Of a stretch of 64,000 nucleotides of DNA, positions 21,082 through 31,389 are shown in pieces. Position numbers and translations under genes: made by a program. The DNA lies in the NCBI RefSeq assembly GCF_001693515.2, contig NZ_CP042968.1, forward strand, positions 5,332,001-5,396,000. The letters are read 5' to 3'. Positions within the stretch are counted from its first letter, which is position 1. Every line of letters starts with the position of its first letter. Source of the DNA: Bradyrhizobium paxllaeri. GTDB taxonomy: Bacteria > Pseudomonadota > Alphaproteobacteria > Rhizobiales > Xanthobacteraceae. The notes beneath the pieces are model-generated. The model was not told where the DNA came from. It searched no databases and saw only the letters and a program-made list of their open reading frames with translations.

Positions 21082-21824
21082 TTCAGCTTTGCCAAGAAGG
21101 AGTTGATCGCGTCAGCACCTTGTTTTGGCTGCTGGCACATCCACCAATGACCTGCCCCTTCTAAAATCGCGACCTTTGCGCCGGCGCGCTCGGCACAACG
21201 GCGCGCGAGCGTCTGCCCGCCGCAGTAATGGTCTTCTGTCGCGATCAGCGCTAGGCCAGGTTTGGCGGCTGCCCGTGGCAAGCCAGTCCCGAGATCGCGC
21301 ATGATCGGTTGCGCGGCCGATCTGTACAGCGCCAGGATTGCCCTGCCCATCTCGCCGTTCGCACCAGCAGCGACCTTCCGCGCGATCGCCGCGGTCATGC
21401 CCAAGCTCTCGTACCGCCGGGCTAGCGCTTCGGCCGGCATGCTTGCCATTTGAGCAACCGCTTGCTCTCCGACCTGTGGCGTCTGCCAAGCCTGCGCCAA
21501 GTCGTGCCAGACGTAATCGGGGTGGAACGCGCCCAGAATATCGACCGCCCAGGATCGTATTAGACCCAGATAGTCCATCGCAATGCGCATGACATGTCCC
21601 CCACCCCAGTCATGCCCCACGAGATCAATCGGTTGCGCCAAGTTCCCGAGTTCGCCAACAAGCCAGTTGCGATAAGCATCAACAGAACAGTCAAAGCCGG
21701 GTGGGAGAGCTGACCCAAATCCGGGCGGAGAGAGACGAATAATCTTTTGGTCGCTCAGATGCGGGACCAGATCGTCCTAGATCGCCTCGGTTTCAGGATT
21801 TCCGTGAACAAGAACGATGGCCAT
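21078..21824 (-). pseudogene. Alpha/beta hydrolase with a single nonsense codon
   Basis: Read from the ATG at 21824, a complete 248-codon alpha/beta hydrolase of the epoxide-hydrolase/haloalkane-dehalogenase type appears. It starts MAIVLVHGNPETEAI with the HGNP oxyanion motif, has the nucleophile motif VGHDWGGG and the His region GAGHWW. One TAG at 21777-21779 (codon 16, where the family usually has Trp) interrupts it; everything after is open. An internal ATG at 21641 would give a truncated product without the HGNP strand. This is either a recent knock-out or a single sequence error. Confidence 0.8.
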
Positions 21825-22053
21825 CGCGAGTTTCCCTCAAAGCAACTCTGTCGCACAACCCCTCGATAGCACTGCCACAAAGAATGTTGCGCCACTGGTG
21901 ACAGCGATGCGTCGCGCACAGCGGCTTTCCCAACCGTCGCCTCTAAAAGTCCATCGCCCAATAGTGGCGTGCGTGACAACAACGCCAAAGTTCGTCGCTT
22001 GGCAACTGCGAGAATTGGCGGTGCAAGAAAGCTTTGTCGGCTGTTGTGAAGGG

Positions 22054-22111
22054 TTTCGGATGCCGGCCGCTTGAGGGACGGCGCCGCGTGCTCGGCGGCC
22101 GGCGTCCGAAA
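22054..22111. repeat. Large 17-bp inverted repeat, likely IS91 end
   Basis: TTTCGGATGCCGGCCGC at 22054-22070 pairs with its inverted copy at 22095-22111 with one G-T type mismatch and a 24-base loop. It lies about 280 bases beyond the transposase stop, where IS91 elements carry their replication origin end (oriIS). Confidence 0.6.
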
Positions 22112-22385
22112 GCCTCCAAGGGAGGAAACCGCGCTTAAGGGAACGTACGGCGGTGCGGCAGGCGCTATGGGAATTTGAGTGCCGCGGGCGCGCTGGCTGA
22201 TTGGGATCGAGCCGAAGCAACGCGTTGTGCGACGGTGAAGCGGCTGACGAACGAGCGGCGGATGACGCTGAACTGCATAAGCTGTCCGACGATTTGCGAC
22301 GGTGGGCAGAGAGCTGGGCGCGCTCTGCCGTGGCTGGCGGAGGGGCAGCGGGCGCGACGCGCAGATTTGCGGGATTGTAACGCGG

Positions 22386-23585
22386 TCATGAGGTGTCGAT
22401 CCTGATGACGGTCGCTGGAGCTGTCGGCCGATGCCGTGGCGTTGCGCCGCGTTCGAAGACCTCAATGATGATCATACGACCGCCGCAGCATGGACAGCTC
22501 GGCTTTTTGGGATCGACGGCGGCAGCGGTAGGCTGGTCGTCAGGTTTTGCAACGGCGAGCAGTTCACGGGCGCGGGCGATGTTGTCGGCACAAGCGCCTT
22601 TGGCGAACAGGCCGTAGTGGCGGATGCGGTGCAAGCCTTTGGGCAGGACGTGGATGAGGAAGCGACGGATGAACTCGTCGGTGGTGAGCGTCATGTGCTT
22701 GTATCGATCGCGGCCCTCGCTGCGGTAGTCCTTCCACTTGAAGGTGACGCCGCGATCGTCGAAGGCAATCAAGCGGCTGTTGGCGATGGCAACGCGGTGG
22801 GTGTAGCGCGACAGATAGGCCAGCACCGCCTCGGGTCCGCCGAACGGGCGCTTGGCGTAGACGATCCACTCGGCCTTGCGCAGCGGGGCGAGATAGGCCG
22901 CGAAGGATCGCGCATCGGCCAGATGGATGTTCTCGCCGAAGAAGCTGAGGCGGCCGGTCTGGTGGGCGGCGATGAGCTTCTCCAGGAACAATCGGCGGAA
23001 CAGGCGGGAGAGCACGCGCACCGGGAGGAAGAAGCCCGGCCGGCAGGACACCCAGCGCTGGCCGTCGGGCGAGATGCCGCCACCCGGGACGATCATGTGC
23101 ACATGCGGGTGATGGGTGAGCGCCGAGCCCCAGGTATGCAGCACGGAGGTGATGCCGATCTTGGCGCCCAGATGCTTCGGATCAGCGGCGATCGTCAGCA
23201 TGGTCTCGGCCGAGACCTTGAACAGCAGGTCGTATATCACGGCCTTGTTCTGGTAGGCGATGTCGGCGATGGCCGCCGGCAGCGTGAACACCACGTGATA
23301 GTACGGCACCGGCAACAGCTCGGTCTCGCGGTCGGCAAGCCAGTCTTTCGCGGCGGCGCCTTGGCACTTCGGGCAATGCCGGTTGCGGCAGGAGTTGTAG
23401 GCGATCGTCGTATAGGCGCAGTCCGCGCAGCGCGCGACATGGCCGCCCAGCGCCGCCGTGCGACAGCGCTCGATCGCCGACATCACCTTCAACTGATCGA
23501 GGCTGACATGGCCGGCATGGGCTTGACGCCATGCCGGGCCATGGTTGCGGAAGATATCCGCAACCTCCAAGGCCGGGCGCGACAC
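22386..23585 (-). CDS. IS91-family transposase
   Basis: About 399 residues. It has the N-terminal zinc-finger region (ARCADCAYTTIAYNSCRNRHCPKCQ as spaced Cys pairs), the HUH motif in THHPHVHMIVPGGG and the paired catalytic tyrosines in LAYLSRYTHRVAI with the region after it. I place the start at the GTG at 23585 (VSRPALEVADIF), 14 bases after the recombinase stop; the open frame upstream overlaps the recombinase gene and is an out-of-frame shadow. Acts by rolling-circle transposition. Confidence 0.9.
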   Translation of the reverse strand: MSRPALEVADIFRNHGPAWRQAHAGHVSLDQLKVMSAIERCRTAALGGHVARCADCAYTTIAYNSCRNRHCPKCQGAAAKDWLADRETELLPVPYYHVVFTLPAAIADIAYQNKAVIYDLLFKVSAETMLTIAADPKHLGAKIGITSVLHTWGSALTHHPHVHMIVPGGGISPDGQRWVSCRPGFFLPVRVLSRLFRRLFLEKLIAAHQTGRLSFFGENIHLADARSFAAYLAPLRKAEWIVYAKRPFGGPEAVLAYLSRYTHRVAIANSRLIAFDDRGVTFKWKDYRSEGRDRYKHMTLTTDEFIRRFLIHVLPKGLHRIRHYGLFAKGACADNIARARELLAVAKPDDQPTAAAVDPKKPSCPCCGGRMIIIEVFERGATPRHRPTAPATVIRIDTS

Positions 23586-23599
23586 GAGCGGCCTGCGCG

Positions 23600-24475
23600 T
23601 CAGCTGGGCGGTCGGCTCTCCTTGAGCTTGAGCGCGATATGCTCCAGCGGGCTCATGACCTCGCTGATCGTCTTGGTGGCGACGCGGGTATAGAGCGCCG
23701 TGGTGTCGAGCTTGGCGTGACCGAGCAGCACCTGGATGACGCGGACATCGATGTTCTGCTCGAGCAGGTGGGTGGCGAAGCTGTGCCGCAAGGTGTGCAG
23801 CGAGACGCGCTTGCTGATCTCCGCCATCTGCGCGGCGGCATGACAGGCACGATTGAGCTGGCGCGTGGTCATCGGCTGCGCCGGATCGCGGCCCGGGAAC
23901 AGCCAGCCCTGTGGGCGCGCCGCCTTCCACCAGGTCCGCAGCAGGTCGAGCAAGCTCGGCGACAGCATGACATTACGGTCCTTGCCGCCTTTGCCCTGCT
24001 CGACGCGGATGATCATGCGCTTGCTGTCGATGTCGGAGACCTTGAGCGAGACCACCTCGGTGGCGCGCAGACCGGCGCCGTAGGCCACGCTCAGTGCCGC
24101 CTTGCATTTGAGCCCCGGTGCAGCATCGAGTAGCCGCGCCACCTCCTCGACGCTAAGCACCACAGGGAGCTTGCGCGGCTCGTGAATGATATGGGTATGT
24201 TCGACGATCTCGTGCCGCTTCAGCGTGACCCGGAACAAGAACCGCAAGGTCGAGACGGTCTGGTTGATCGTCGGCACGCCAACACCGCTCGCCGTCAGGT
24301 GAAGTTGGTAGCGGCGGACATCCTCGAAGCTCGCCGTATCGGGTGATCGCCCGAGAAACGCAGCGAAGTTCTTGATTCTTTGCACGTAGTCATGTTGGGT
24401 CTTCGGCGCGAACTTGCGGATCGTCATGTCTTCGATCATGCGCCGGCGCAACGGGCTCACTGCCTCGTCGGTCAT
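23600..24475 (-). CDS. Tyrosine recombinase (IS91-associated integrase)
   Basis: A 291-residue XerC/D-type recombinase with an N-terminal SAM-like core-binding domain (about 10-95) and a catalytic domain. The active-site residues are seen as the Arg in AGLRATE, HTLRHSFATH (His-x-x-Arg), the GHAKLDTT His and the tyrosine in TALYTRV. Starts at ATG 24475 and ends just before the IS91 transposase, the usual arrangement for this IS91 subgroup. A decayed N-terminal piece of a related gene lies at 52480-52560. Confidence 0.9.
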   Translation of the reverse strand: MTDEAVSPLRRRMIEDMTIRKFAPKTQHDYVQRIKNFAAFLGRSPDTASFEDVRRYQLHLTASGVGVPTINQTVSTLRFLFRVTLKRHEIVEHTHIIHEPRKLPVVLSVEEVARLLDAAPGLKCKAALSVAYGAGLRATEVVSLKVSDIDSKRMIIRVEQGKGGKDRNVMLSPSLLDLLRTWWKAARPQGWLFPGRDPAQPMTTRQLNRACHAAAQMAEISKRVSLHTLRHSFATHLLEQNIDVRVIQVLLGHAKLDTTALYTRVATKTISEVMSPLEHIALKLKESRPPS

Positions 24476-24789
24476 GGGGATGCTCCTGTCTTGAGTGAGG
24501 TTGTCGAACCCCTCGATCTCAAGGCAGGACGCCCCGTTGCGCTATCCTCTTGGCTCCGTCGCCAGCCGCGGCGCCCTACCGCGCGAGCGGTTTAGTCCTC
24601 TGGCGCATCGCGACATATTGCGCTAGCGGCACGAACTTGGTCGCTATCGGAGCAAAGCGGACGTGTCACAGTCACACGACGCCGCGGGGTTTATAGGTAC
24701 ACGGCCTCAGCCCCATCGTGAAGCTCATGTCTCTTGGATCATCATAAATCTGGACACGGTCTTCCAAAGGTTTCCTGCGAAGAGGACTA

Positions 24790-25126
24790 GAAGTTATGAA
24801 CTGCTCAACGGCGCGGTCGGCGAGCCTCGGATTTCGGCGGCAGCCCCCCGCAATCGCTTTTGGAGCTGCGCCAGATCCTTGCGACGGACGCGAAGATGCG
24901 CGTACTGGTCGGGCATGGCCTGTTCGATCTTGCCATGCCCTATTTCGGCTCGAAGATGGTGCTCGATCAGTTGGCCGCCTACGCCTCAGCGCCGCGGATC
25001 AGACTCGTGTTTTTTCCAGGCGGTCACATGTTCCATTCACGCAACCCCTCGCGCCAGGCTTTTCGCACAGAGGTCGAAACGATGATCAGTTACGGGCGTG
25101 TGCTCATCGAGCCGGCCGCGAACTAA
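24790..25126 (+). pseudogene. C-terminal fragment of an S10 carboxypeptidase
   Basis: After a frame-shifted SYELLNGAVGE piece, the frame 24860-25126 reads LRQILATDAKMRVLVGHGLFDLAMPYFGS and PGGHMFHSRNPSRQAF. This is clearly paralogous to residues about 440-530 of the intact gene at 19190-20728, with the Asp and His of the triad but no Ser. Orientation is opposite to the intact gene. Confidence 0.85.
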
Positions 25127-25341
25127 GTCACAAGCAGGTTCGGGTTTCGGGCGCGTATAGTAGATCAGCGCTTCTTAGTTCGAGACCGCACCTGGAATCG
25201 TACTCCACGGGCTACAGATAATAGACACTGCCACGGCTGACCTTAAAAATCCCGCCTGACGGCAGGGTGCAAGGAGAGAGGGGACCTGAAGTAGAGTTCC
25301 TGCTCGATGGTCGGAAGTTTGTCCGCGAATCAGGAAAGACG

Positions 25342-25660
25342 ATGAGCAGACGTGCGCGCCGGCACCCGTCATTCGAGGCCAAGGTAGCGTTAGCCCTGAT
25401 TTGAGGCGGGATGGAGCTGACCCAGCTGATTCAGCATTTCGACGTGCATGCGAAGCAGATCACGCAATGGAAGTCCAGCTTCAGGATGTGGGCCTAGGTA
25501 GTTGGTGCTGATCCCGGCAACAGAACTAGCGTATGCGCGATCGATGTAGAGACGCTGCACGCCACAATCGGGGAGCTGAGACTGGAGAACGATTTTTCAG
25601 AAGGCGCGCTTAGCAAAGCCCGGCTGCTGAGCGCAAAGCGAGGGGCGGCTATTGGTACTG
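25342..25660 (+). pseudogene. IS3-family orfA remnant
   Basis: MSRRARRHPSFEAKVALALI, an in-frame stop, then GMELTQLIQHFDVHAKQITQWK and, after further breaks, LHATIGELRLEND with LSKARLLSAKRG. These match orfA of IS407-group IS3 elements. orfB is not recognisable. Confidence 0.75.
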
Positions 25661-26650
25661 CTGCTCAAAGGCAAAAGCTACCCTGAGCTGGCGGGTCACT
25701 CGCGCCAAAGCGCCAGTACCGTGTGCGGACGGTCGTGCGGCCTCAGTGCCAACGTGATTATTGGTACGTGCCCGCTGTTGCGCTGACAGTCAGTGTTGAC
25801 GCCAAAACCTGATGGTACCACTATCGAAACCAACGATAATAGCTTGCTGCAAACGTTCGGCGTGGCAGGTCTCTGTCTATCGCGTGTATCGCCGCTGGGG
25901 TGAAAGACCCTATCGTACTGGCCAGAAGTGTGTCGGGCGGTGGACGCACTCAGCTTCGGGTCGAGATCGCCGGCTCTACGCTAGAAGGTCACCACTTATT
26001 TCCATTGTGGCCTGTTCGCGACCGCCTGGCTACCCGTCCGGCAGCGGCCCATTCGCGAGCCGGCTAATGAGACCTCGGCGAGCAAACGCGCTGATGTCGA
26101 TTGGCCCGCCGGTGCACTTGTCGCTTTAACGACCCCACTCCTCGACATCACTTAATCCAAGTCGCTCAGATCATAGGCATGTTCTAGGAGGAAGCGGCCG
26201 GCATCTTCGATGAGATTGGCGGCGGCGCCATGTCTCCCAGCTCAGAGCAGTCACGGATGCGGGTCAGCTGGGATGCCGGCACCGCATTCGGCGCTCTCAC
26301 CACTGTGCTGTTGTACGGTCTTAGATCCGGATCTGCTCAGCTCTTATTGATTTACCGCAAGGTGCCCTCCGCAAGACATCCATATTAATTGCCGTGGAAT
26401 GTGGAGCGGAAGTGGCCACGTTACAGAACATAGGCCTCCGGCCTTCAGACATACGGTCTATCAGCCGATGGAGTTCGATCATTATCGCCGAGCTTGACGT
26501 CGATGCTCCTGCTTCCGGCCGTGGACTATAAGAAAGCGATGGCATGGCTTGACCACCGAACGCACTTTGCCGGCGAGAGCTGCGCTTGCCCCTACCCGGC
26601 GCCGACCCCCAGCAGCGTAGTTCGCGGACTGGCCTAGCGAACCGCCCCTG
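25661..26650. other. Degenerate DNA, no supported gene
   Basis: Short open frames only (plus 25812-26129, with an FASRLMRP piece that could be a trace of IS3 orfB). No conserved protein, RNA gene or promoter could be recognised. Confidence 0.35.
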
Positions 26651-26917
26651 ATGCCCCTGCAATTCCATCGCGCCGTCGAAAACATGGAGATATGGAGCGC
26701 AAGCAGCGACAAATATTCGTTCGTGATCAGCTTCCAGCGCCCCACCGGTCCTGGCTTTCGCGGAAGGTTGGGCTACGTCGCATCGTGGCGTCCGCTTCAC
26801 CGGGGCCGGGGCGCGATCAGGGTTCTCGGCTTGCCCCTCCAAAGTTTCGCCGAGGCCGAGGCCGCCTGCAACACCATGCTGAATTATCTGAAGGACGACA
26901 CTGATTCCAGTCGCTAG
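26651..26917 (+). CDS. Small conserved-looking protein of unknown function
   Basis: 88 residues with a plausible globular pattern (SDKYSFVISFQRPTG, GRLGYVASWRPLHRGRG, and a C-terminal FAEAEAACNTMLNYL helix). I do not recognise a named family. The composition is more protein-like than that of overlapping frames. No clear ribosome site. Neighbours are decayed, so it may be a survivor. Confidence 0.4.
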   Translation: MPLQFHRAVENMEIWSASSDKYSFVISFQRPTGPGFRGRLGYVASWRPLHRGRGAIRVLGLPLQSFAEAEAACNTMLNYLKDDTDSSR

Positions 26918-28407
26918 CAAATTTGAAGCCTCGCTGAAATGACGCGATCGCTCCGCCTGCCGCCCAGGATATCCGCACGATCAACTCGCAGCGCTCAAAC
27001 CAGCCGTCTGAGGGTGCATCCCCGACAAAGAGGACAAAACAGTCGTCTGCACTTTGCGAATCCGCCAATACGTGCATGCTTAAGAAGGCCGCATGCAGGC
27101 GCTGACGGAGCTCGCTCGCGCCCTCGAGCCGTCTAGGGACGGGCGAGGATCCCATCGAAGGATCAACGGACCTTTTCTCTCTGACAAGGGAGCCACCGAC
27201 TGAGTAGGCCGTTCACCGCCATCGGCTGACCGACTAGGATCATGTCAATCACTTCATGTCGGACCATCCGAACGTCGTCAGCCGGTCGCAGGTGGCGTAT
27301 TGCAACGCGCAGCTCTCACGAATGTGCAATAATTGATGTGCTGAAGTTTGATGCACATAACAGAAACGCCTTGCTCAAGATCATTTTCTGCAGGCGGCAT
27401 CGTGCCAACGCTGCATGGTCGAGGATCAACTGAGCCATCACCTCGTGAGGACCGCCTGCGCTCCAGCCGGCAGCTCCGGCCACGCGGTTACCAATAGCGT
27501 TGGCATCGTCTTCCTGACATGCTGTCTTGCGCGCCACGAGTCCCTCCCCGATCCTGGTTGCGAGAGGCTCCGGATGGCGCCAGAAACCAAGGCAGCTGCT
27601 GGCATTCGATCCCGAGGCGAGCTCGAGAATTGGAGAGAGCGCCGCAAGTGCGTCGACGCTGCGAAACGGCTGAACTGTCACAGGTTGAGGGTAAGGACCA
27701 TATCCTCCGATCGAAGATCCATGCTGGAACCTACAGCAACGATCCGCTTGGGATCCATCCAGCGTGCAGCGAAAGACGGTAGCATCATCCTTGCCGACAG
27801 CTCCGTGAGTGAACTCGGCGACCAAACCAAGGAGGATGCCGATAAGAACCCTCGCGAAGGCCAGTCCTGTGGACGGCCTCAATTAAAACGAGGAAGGGCC
27901 TCACGGCGCGGTAGGCAATCGGCCGCTAATCTTGCTGCACAACCACATCCGCGCCACCAGCCGGCCAACGTGATCAGGGCAAATTCTAGCTTCAGGTGGT
28001 CCCAAAATTCGGTCTCGCCGCACCACGCCCCGAGAGCCAAACTGCTGCTGGATCCAGTGGCAGGTCAACCGGAGCCATCACTGTTCACGAATGAAACAGT
28101 GCTGCCCTTCAAGCGGCAACTAGGCTAAGACGACCTCGATGATCTTCAACCTGTGTTGCTGGAGCAAGCGGCCAAGCTGGCGCGTGACACACGATCCGAC
28201 CAGAGTCTTCAAATACACCTTGATCAGATGGCGAGCTTCACATTGTCCCTTGGAGACAAACGCTTAGCGGCATCATCCTACTTCTTTATCGTGATCAAGC
28301 GCTACCAAATATGATAGGTATGACCTGTTGGTGGTTGTGATACTTTCCTGATGGTTCATGATCGAAGCTGAGTAGCATTGCAATCCTTTCAGGCCAGGAG
28401 ATGTCGA
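26918..28407. other. Long stretch without a supported gene
   Basis: The opposing frames 27316-27882 (minus) and 27415-28128 (plus) cover each other. The minus one starts with a hydrophobic stretch (FARVLIGILLGLVAEFTHG) but has no recognised domain and a Cys/Ser-rich low-conservation tail. I see no RNA gene or regulatory motif. Confidence 0.35.
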
Positions 28408-28809
28408 ATGCCCGCGATAACAACCGGAGACGAGAAACGCGAACGACAGACACGCCCAGAGCCCGCACTGGCGCCAGCATCAGCCTCTGATAAAGGTGGC
28501 GCCGCGCATGGCACTGGAGAATCGGCAGAAGCCGCATCGCGCATTTCACTTATGTTTCCGGTCTGGCAAACATCGATCGAAGCGACAGCAAATCTGTTCG
28601 CAGCGGCACTAAACGATGGACTCAAACTGATTGCTTCCTCTCTGCACGTTCAGGCCACTTATCTCAAAAATGTTGCCGACTCCAAAACTCCCTCTGACCT
28701 ACTGAGGTGCCACCTGGATCTTGCGGAGCAATCCTGGTCGAAATCGTTCAGTCAAGGCTCGAAGATGTTGGATCACTTTAGAACGCACCCATTATCTGCG
28801 GTAAGGTAA
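28408..28809 (+). CDS. Phasin-family protein
   Basis: About 133 residues from the ATG at 28408 (CCAGGAGA ribosome site). The N-terminal third is disordered and Ala/Pro/Glu-rich. Residues about 40-130 form the amphipathic helices of phasins (PVWQTSIEATANLFAAALND; YLKNVADSKTPSDLLRCHLDL). Phasins coat polyhydroxybutyrate granules, the carbon store of Bradyrhizobium bacteroids, so a symbiosis-related paralogue is plausible. It stands alone on the plus strand; no sigma-54 promoter was found. Confidence 0.7.
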   Translation: MPAITTGDEKRERQTRPEPALAPASASDKGGAAHGTGESAEAASRISLMFPVWQTSIEATANLFAAALNDGLKLIASSLHVQATYLKNVADSKTPSDLLRCHLDLAEQSWSKSFSQGSKMLDHFRTHPLSAVR

Positions 28810-29458
28810 GCTATCGCCAAGATCGAATAGGGACCGCGCTCTATTCCCTGCGGGGCGGTACATGCGGCTGGCGATCGTATAGAGCGCCTTCAATGGCTCC
28901 AACCGGACCCGTCCGCTACCGCCTATGATTGACTATGAATTCCACCTACCAGAGTTGCTTACGTTTGTACCTCCTAGCCACATTGACCGAGCGATCCACC
29001 CCTCGCAAATAGCACCTCAATGTAGTCCAGCGTAAAAGAGCGGGACCGCTAATCCAAACGATGCGTCGACAACCGGAGATAATCCCCTCACTGGGTGACC
29101 AACCGGCTTCGGTGCGCAACTTGGCTCACCTGCGTGATCACGATGCCTCTCCAGCTTGAGGGCGGCCTCGGCGAGCTGTACTTGCGCTCTACTGCCGCAA
29201 TGATGGGGTGGACGGCCCCCGAACGGCATCGATGTGCCAGACTGAGAAGCCGCTCTTCAGCGCAGAGCGTTTCCACATCAATGTTGAGAAGGTCCTCGGC
29301 TTCGAGCAACGGGATAAAAGGTTCACGCGTCAGCATCTCTGCTCACGCGAAAGCACGTCACACTCTATCTGATCGTCTTCTCTATACATGATTGATTCGC
29401 CGCACTACCGCGCCAAACTGCGCGCTTCTAAGAGGGAGTGCGGTGGGTCGAGTTGCTT
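28810..29458. other. No supported gene
   Basis: Overlapping short frames on both strands around 29017-29391 without recognisable domains. Confidence 0.35.
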
Positions 29459-29605
29459 TCAGTTACCAGTTGAGCTGCTTAGTAGTTTCGTCAGCATCTG
29501 CCTGACAGGCCGACTCATAAACGGCCTTGTCATCCATCCGAATGCACCTACCGCCAATACGCTAACCGTAAAAAAGCCAAGCGCACTCCAAACAGCCATT
29601 TTCAT
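29459..29605 (-). CDS. Small single-pass membrane protein
   Basis: 48 residues, with an ATG at 29605 preceded by an AGGAGGGA ribosome site. It has a hydrophobic segment (MAVWSALGFFTVSVLAVGAF) followed by a basic, Arg/Lys-containing tail. Function unknown. The strong ribosome site is the main support. Confidence 0.45.
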   Translation of the reverse strand: MKMAVWSALGFFTVSVLAVGAFGWMTRPFMSRPVRQMLTKLLSSSTGN

Positions 29606-29804
29606 TGTAGGTCCCTCCTGCTTCTGTTGAGTAGTTTGGCCCAAAACGTCCTGCGAGGCACCTACCAAAATTGGCTAGGGGCGGGTATCAACGTTGCGCT
29701 GTGGTTGCCGAACACGTTGGTTGCGATGTTAGCAAGTGAACACGGGAACACTTGGAGTCCGAGATGGCGACCCGCGCACGTATTCGTTGCATTTAAAAGA
29801 GGCA

Positions 29805-29954
29805 TCAGAACAGCGCTCCGACGCGCGACACAGTCTTGCCGCGGATGATCCACGTCGCGCCCGGATCGATGTCGACGAAGCAGATCAGCCACATATCGAC
29901 CCATTTTTCTTCATCGGTCCGCAAGACGCCCGGCGGCTTGCGATCATAGATCAT
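29805..29954 (-). CDS. Small ORF of unknown function
   Basis: 49 residues from the ATG at 29954 with an AGGAG ribosome site. It contains KPPGVLRTDEEKWVDMWLIC and an FVDIDPGATWIIRGK segment. No family recognised. Confidence 0.3.
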   Translation of the reverse strand: MIYDRKPPGVLRTDEEKWVDMWLICFVDIDPGATWIIRGKTVSRVGALF

Positions 29955-29974
29955 GCGGCGCTCCTGGCTTTTAC

Positions 29975-30271
29975 TTATTCGGCGGCGTGCTGCTCTCGTG
30001 CGTTTTCGCATACTCCTTCCGGCTGATAGCGTTTCGGTGAAGCCGTCGAGCGCGCTGTCGACGCCTCGATGATGGCTTGGAGCCGCATCTTCATCACGTG
30101 CGCCATCAGTTCAGATCCTTCAGCCAGTCTGTCCGCAGCTCCGGCGGTTGCAGCCGAGACTGAAAGGCCCCTCTTCGCTATTAGCTCGGCCGAATGCTGG
30201 GTGCGCCTTCGTTTACTTAGTTGATTCATTGACGTGATTTGTCGTGCGTCGCTGAGAATTTTCAGCGCCAC
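29975..30271 (-). CDS. Small hypothetical protein, coupled to upstream ORF
   Basis: 98 residues beginning with GTG inside the end of the preceding frame. Helical, Ala-rich (GLSVSAATAGAADRLAEGSE), with a weak phasin-like look. It may instead be the second half of one frameshifted gene with 30262-30546. Confidence 0.3.
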   Translation of the reverse strand: MALKILSDARQITSMNQLSKRRRTQHSAELIAKRGLSVSAATAGAADRLAEGSELMAHVMKMRLQAIIEASTARSTASPKRYQPEGVCENAREQHAAE

Positions 30272-30546
30272 GTAAGAAGCGCGTGCTGTTCATTCTGTTT
30301 CCGCAGCGCGGCTTTGTGCCTCGCAAGCACCATCGCCGGCCGCCCTATTCTTTCTCGCGAGTGGCTACGCGGGGGTACCTGCTCGTCAGTATAGTCCTCA
30401 ACGATCAATTCCATCTCTGTGGATGTAAGTTGCCGGAATTGCCGAGCCTTGCGATCAGCTATGACCTTTATCTCATCAAACTCAGTCGACATTCTTTGAG
30501 CCATTGAATTCACCAAGTCAGCAGCAGCACAATCGGTTGCGTACAC
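30262..30546 (-). CDS. Small hypothetical protein
   Basis: About 94 residues; internal ATGs at MAQRMSTEFDEIKV are more plausible starts than the GTG at 30546. Charged, helical (IKVIADRKARQFRQLTSTEM). Overlaps the next frame by about ten bases, which suggests either translational coupling or a broken single gene. Confidence 0.3.
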   Translation of the reverse strand: MYATDCAAADLVNSMAQRMSTEFDEIKVIADRKARQFRQLTSTEMELIVEDYTDEQVPPRSHSRERIGRPAMVLARHKAALRKQNEQHALLTWR

Positions 30547-31165
30547 AAGTAAGGTAGCCAGTCCGGTGGACAGCCCCTGATTCAGGTAGGTGAATCAAAC
30601 ACGAAAAGACCGCGTTCTTCTGTGCATGCGGTCTCACATGCGGCGTCACGCCAATAGCGGGAAGATTGGCCACATGATCGGCGCGGTGCCACTTGCTGCG
30701 CAACCCTGCCGGCTACAGCCTGCCCATGCCGGTTCTCCATGCTGGCGTGGAAATTTCCGCCACTATCATCGTCGCCGCTGCCGTCCTTGGGGCGAAAGGC
30801 TCTTCTATGAAGCTAGAGGCTTCGATCAGCGTTCCGATCTACCCGAGAAGTGCTCGCCAACAGCTGCGCCTTGACCTGCGGATGGTTCAGAAGCCGGGTC
30901 ATGAAGTGCGTGGTTCTTGGTGAAGCTGGTCAGGTCGCGGACGGGATCGTCGGGCGAGAGCCCCATGAACTGGCCATGCAAAGGATTGCAGACCAGTTTG
31001 CTCGATCAACTGACGCTCACAGCGATGCGTAGAACACGTTCAGCAGCAAGGCACTCAACAATTGCTCCGCACGGATCAATGACCCCCTCCCTCGCATAGA
31101 ACCTCCCAAGGCCGCTTCAAGTCACTAAAAAGAAACCGCTCTGATCCGCCCTGCAACGCATGATC
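30547..31165. other. No supported gene
   Basis: Several short plus-strand frames (30590-30874, 30693-30923) without ribosome sites or recognisable domains. Confidence 0.35.
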
Positions 31166-31389
31166 ATTGCCACCGATTCGAGATGACAAAGTGAATCGTC
31201 AAGTCGGCTTGCTGAGGGTAAACTGCGTCGCGTTCGCATTCCCCACGGGCAAGCGCTGCGTCGGCAACCGCGATGCGCATGTCTAAATTATCGCGGTCCA
31301 GCTTGGTGACGCGTTAATAATGTGCGCTGCGAATCTTGCAGGCTTCATCGAAAGCAACGTTGACGGCCGGGAAATTGATATCTTTCATG
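31166..31389 (-). pseudogene. Short gene with one internal stop, unknown family
   Basis: Reads MKDINFPAVNVAFDEACKIR...AHY, a TAA, then RVTKLDRDNLDMRIAVADAA and AVYPQQADLTIHFVISNRW. A uniform reading frame interrupted once suggests a small decayed gene. The family is not recognised. Confidence 0.35.

Larger units (their letters stand above)
22054..24600 (-). mobile_element. IS91-family element with adjoining tyrosine recombinase
   Basis: A two-gene element: a Y2/HUH transposase preceded by a tyrosine recombinase on the same strand. Both frames are intact, so the element may be active. Borders are approximate; the left limit is set by the hairpin at 22054-22111 and the right limit lies after the recombinase start. 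IS91 elements leave no target duplication and can mobilise flanking DNA in one direction by rolling circle, which may explain the nearby S10 duplication. Confidence 0.7.

Noticed and set aside
22431..23693. 420-codon plus-strand open frame
   Set aside because: Antisense shadow of the IS91 transposase.
27316..28128. Opposed frames of 188 and 237 codons
   Set aside because: They cover each other and neither has a recognisable domain or a ribosome site.
28250..28265. TGT...ACA near the phasin gene
   Set aside because: The spacer is nine, not ten, and no -24/-12 element follows.
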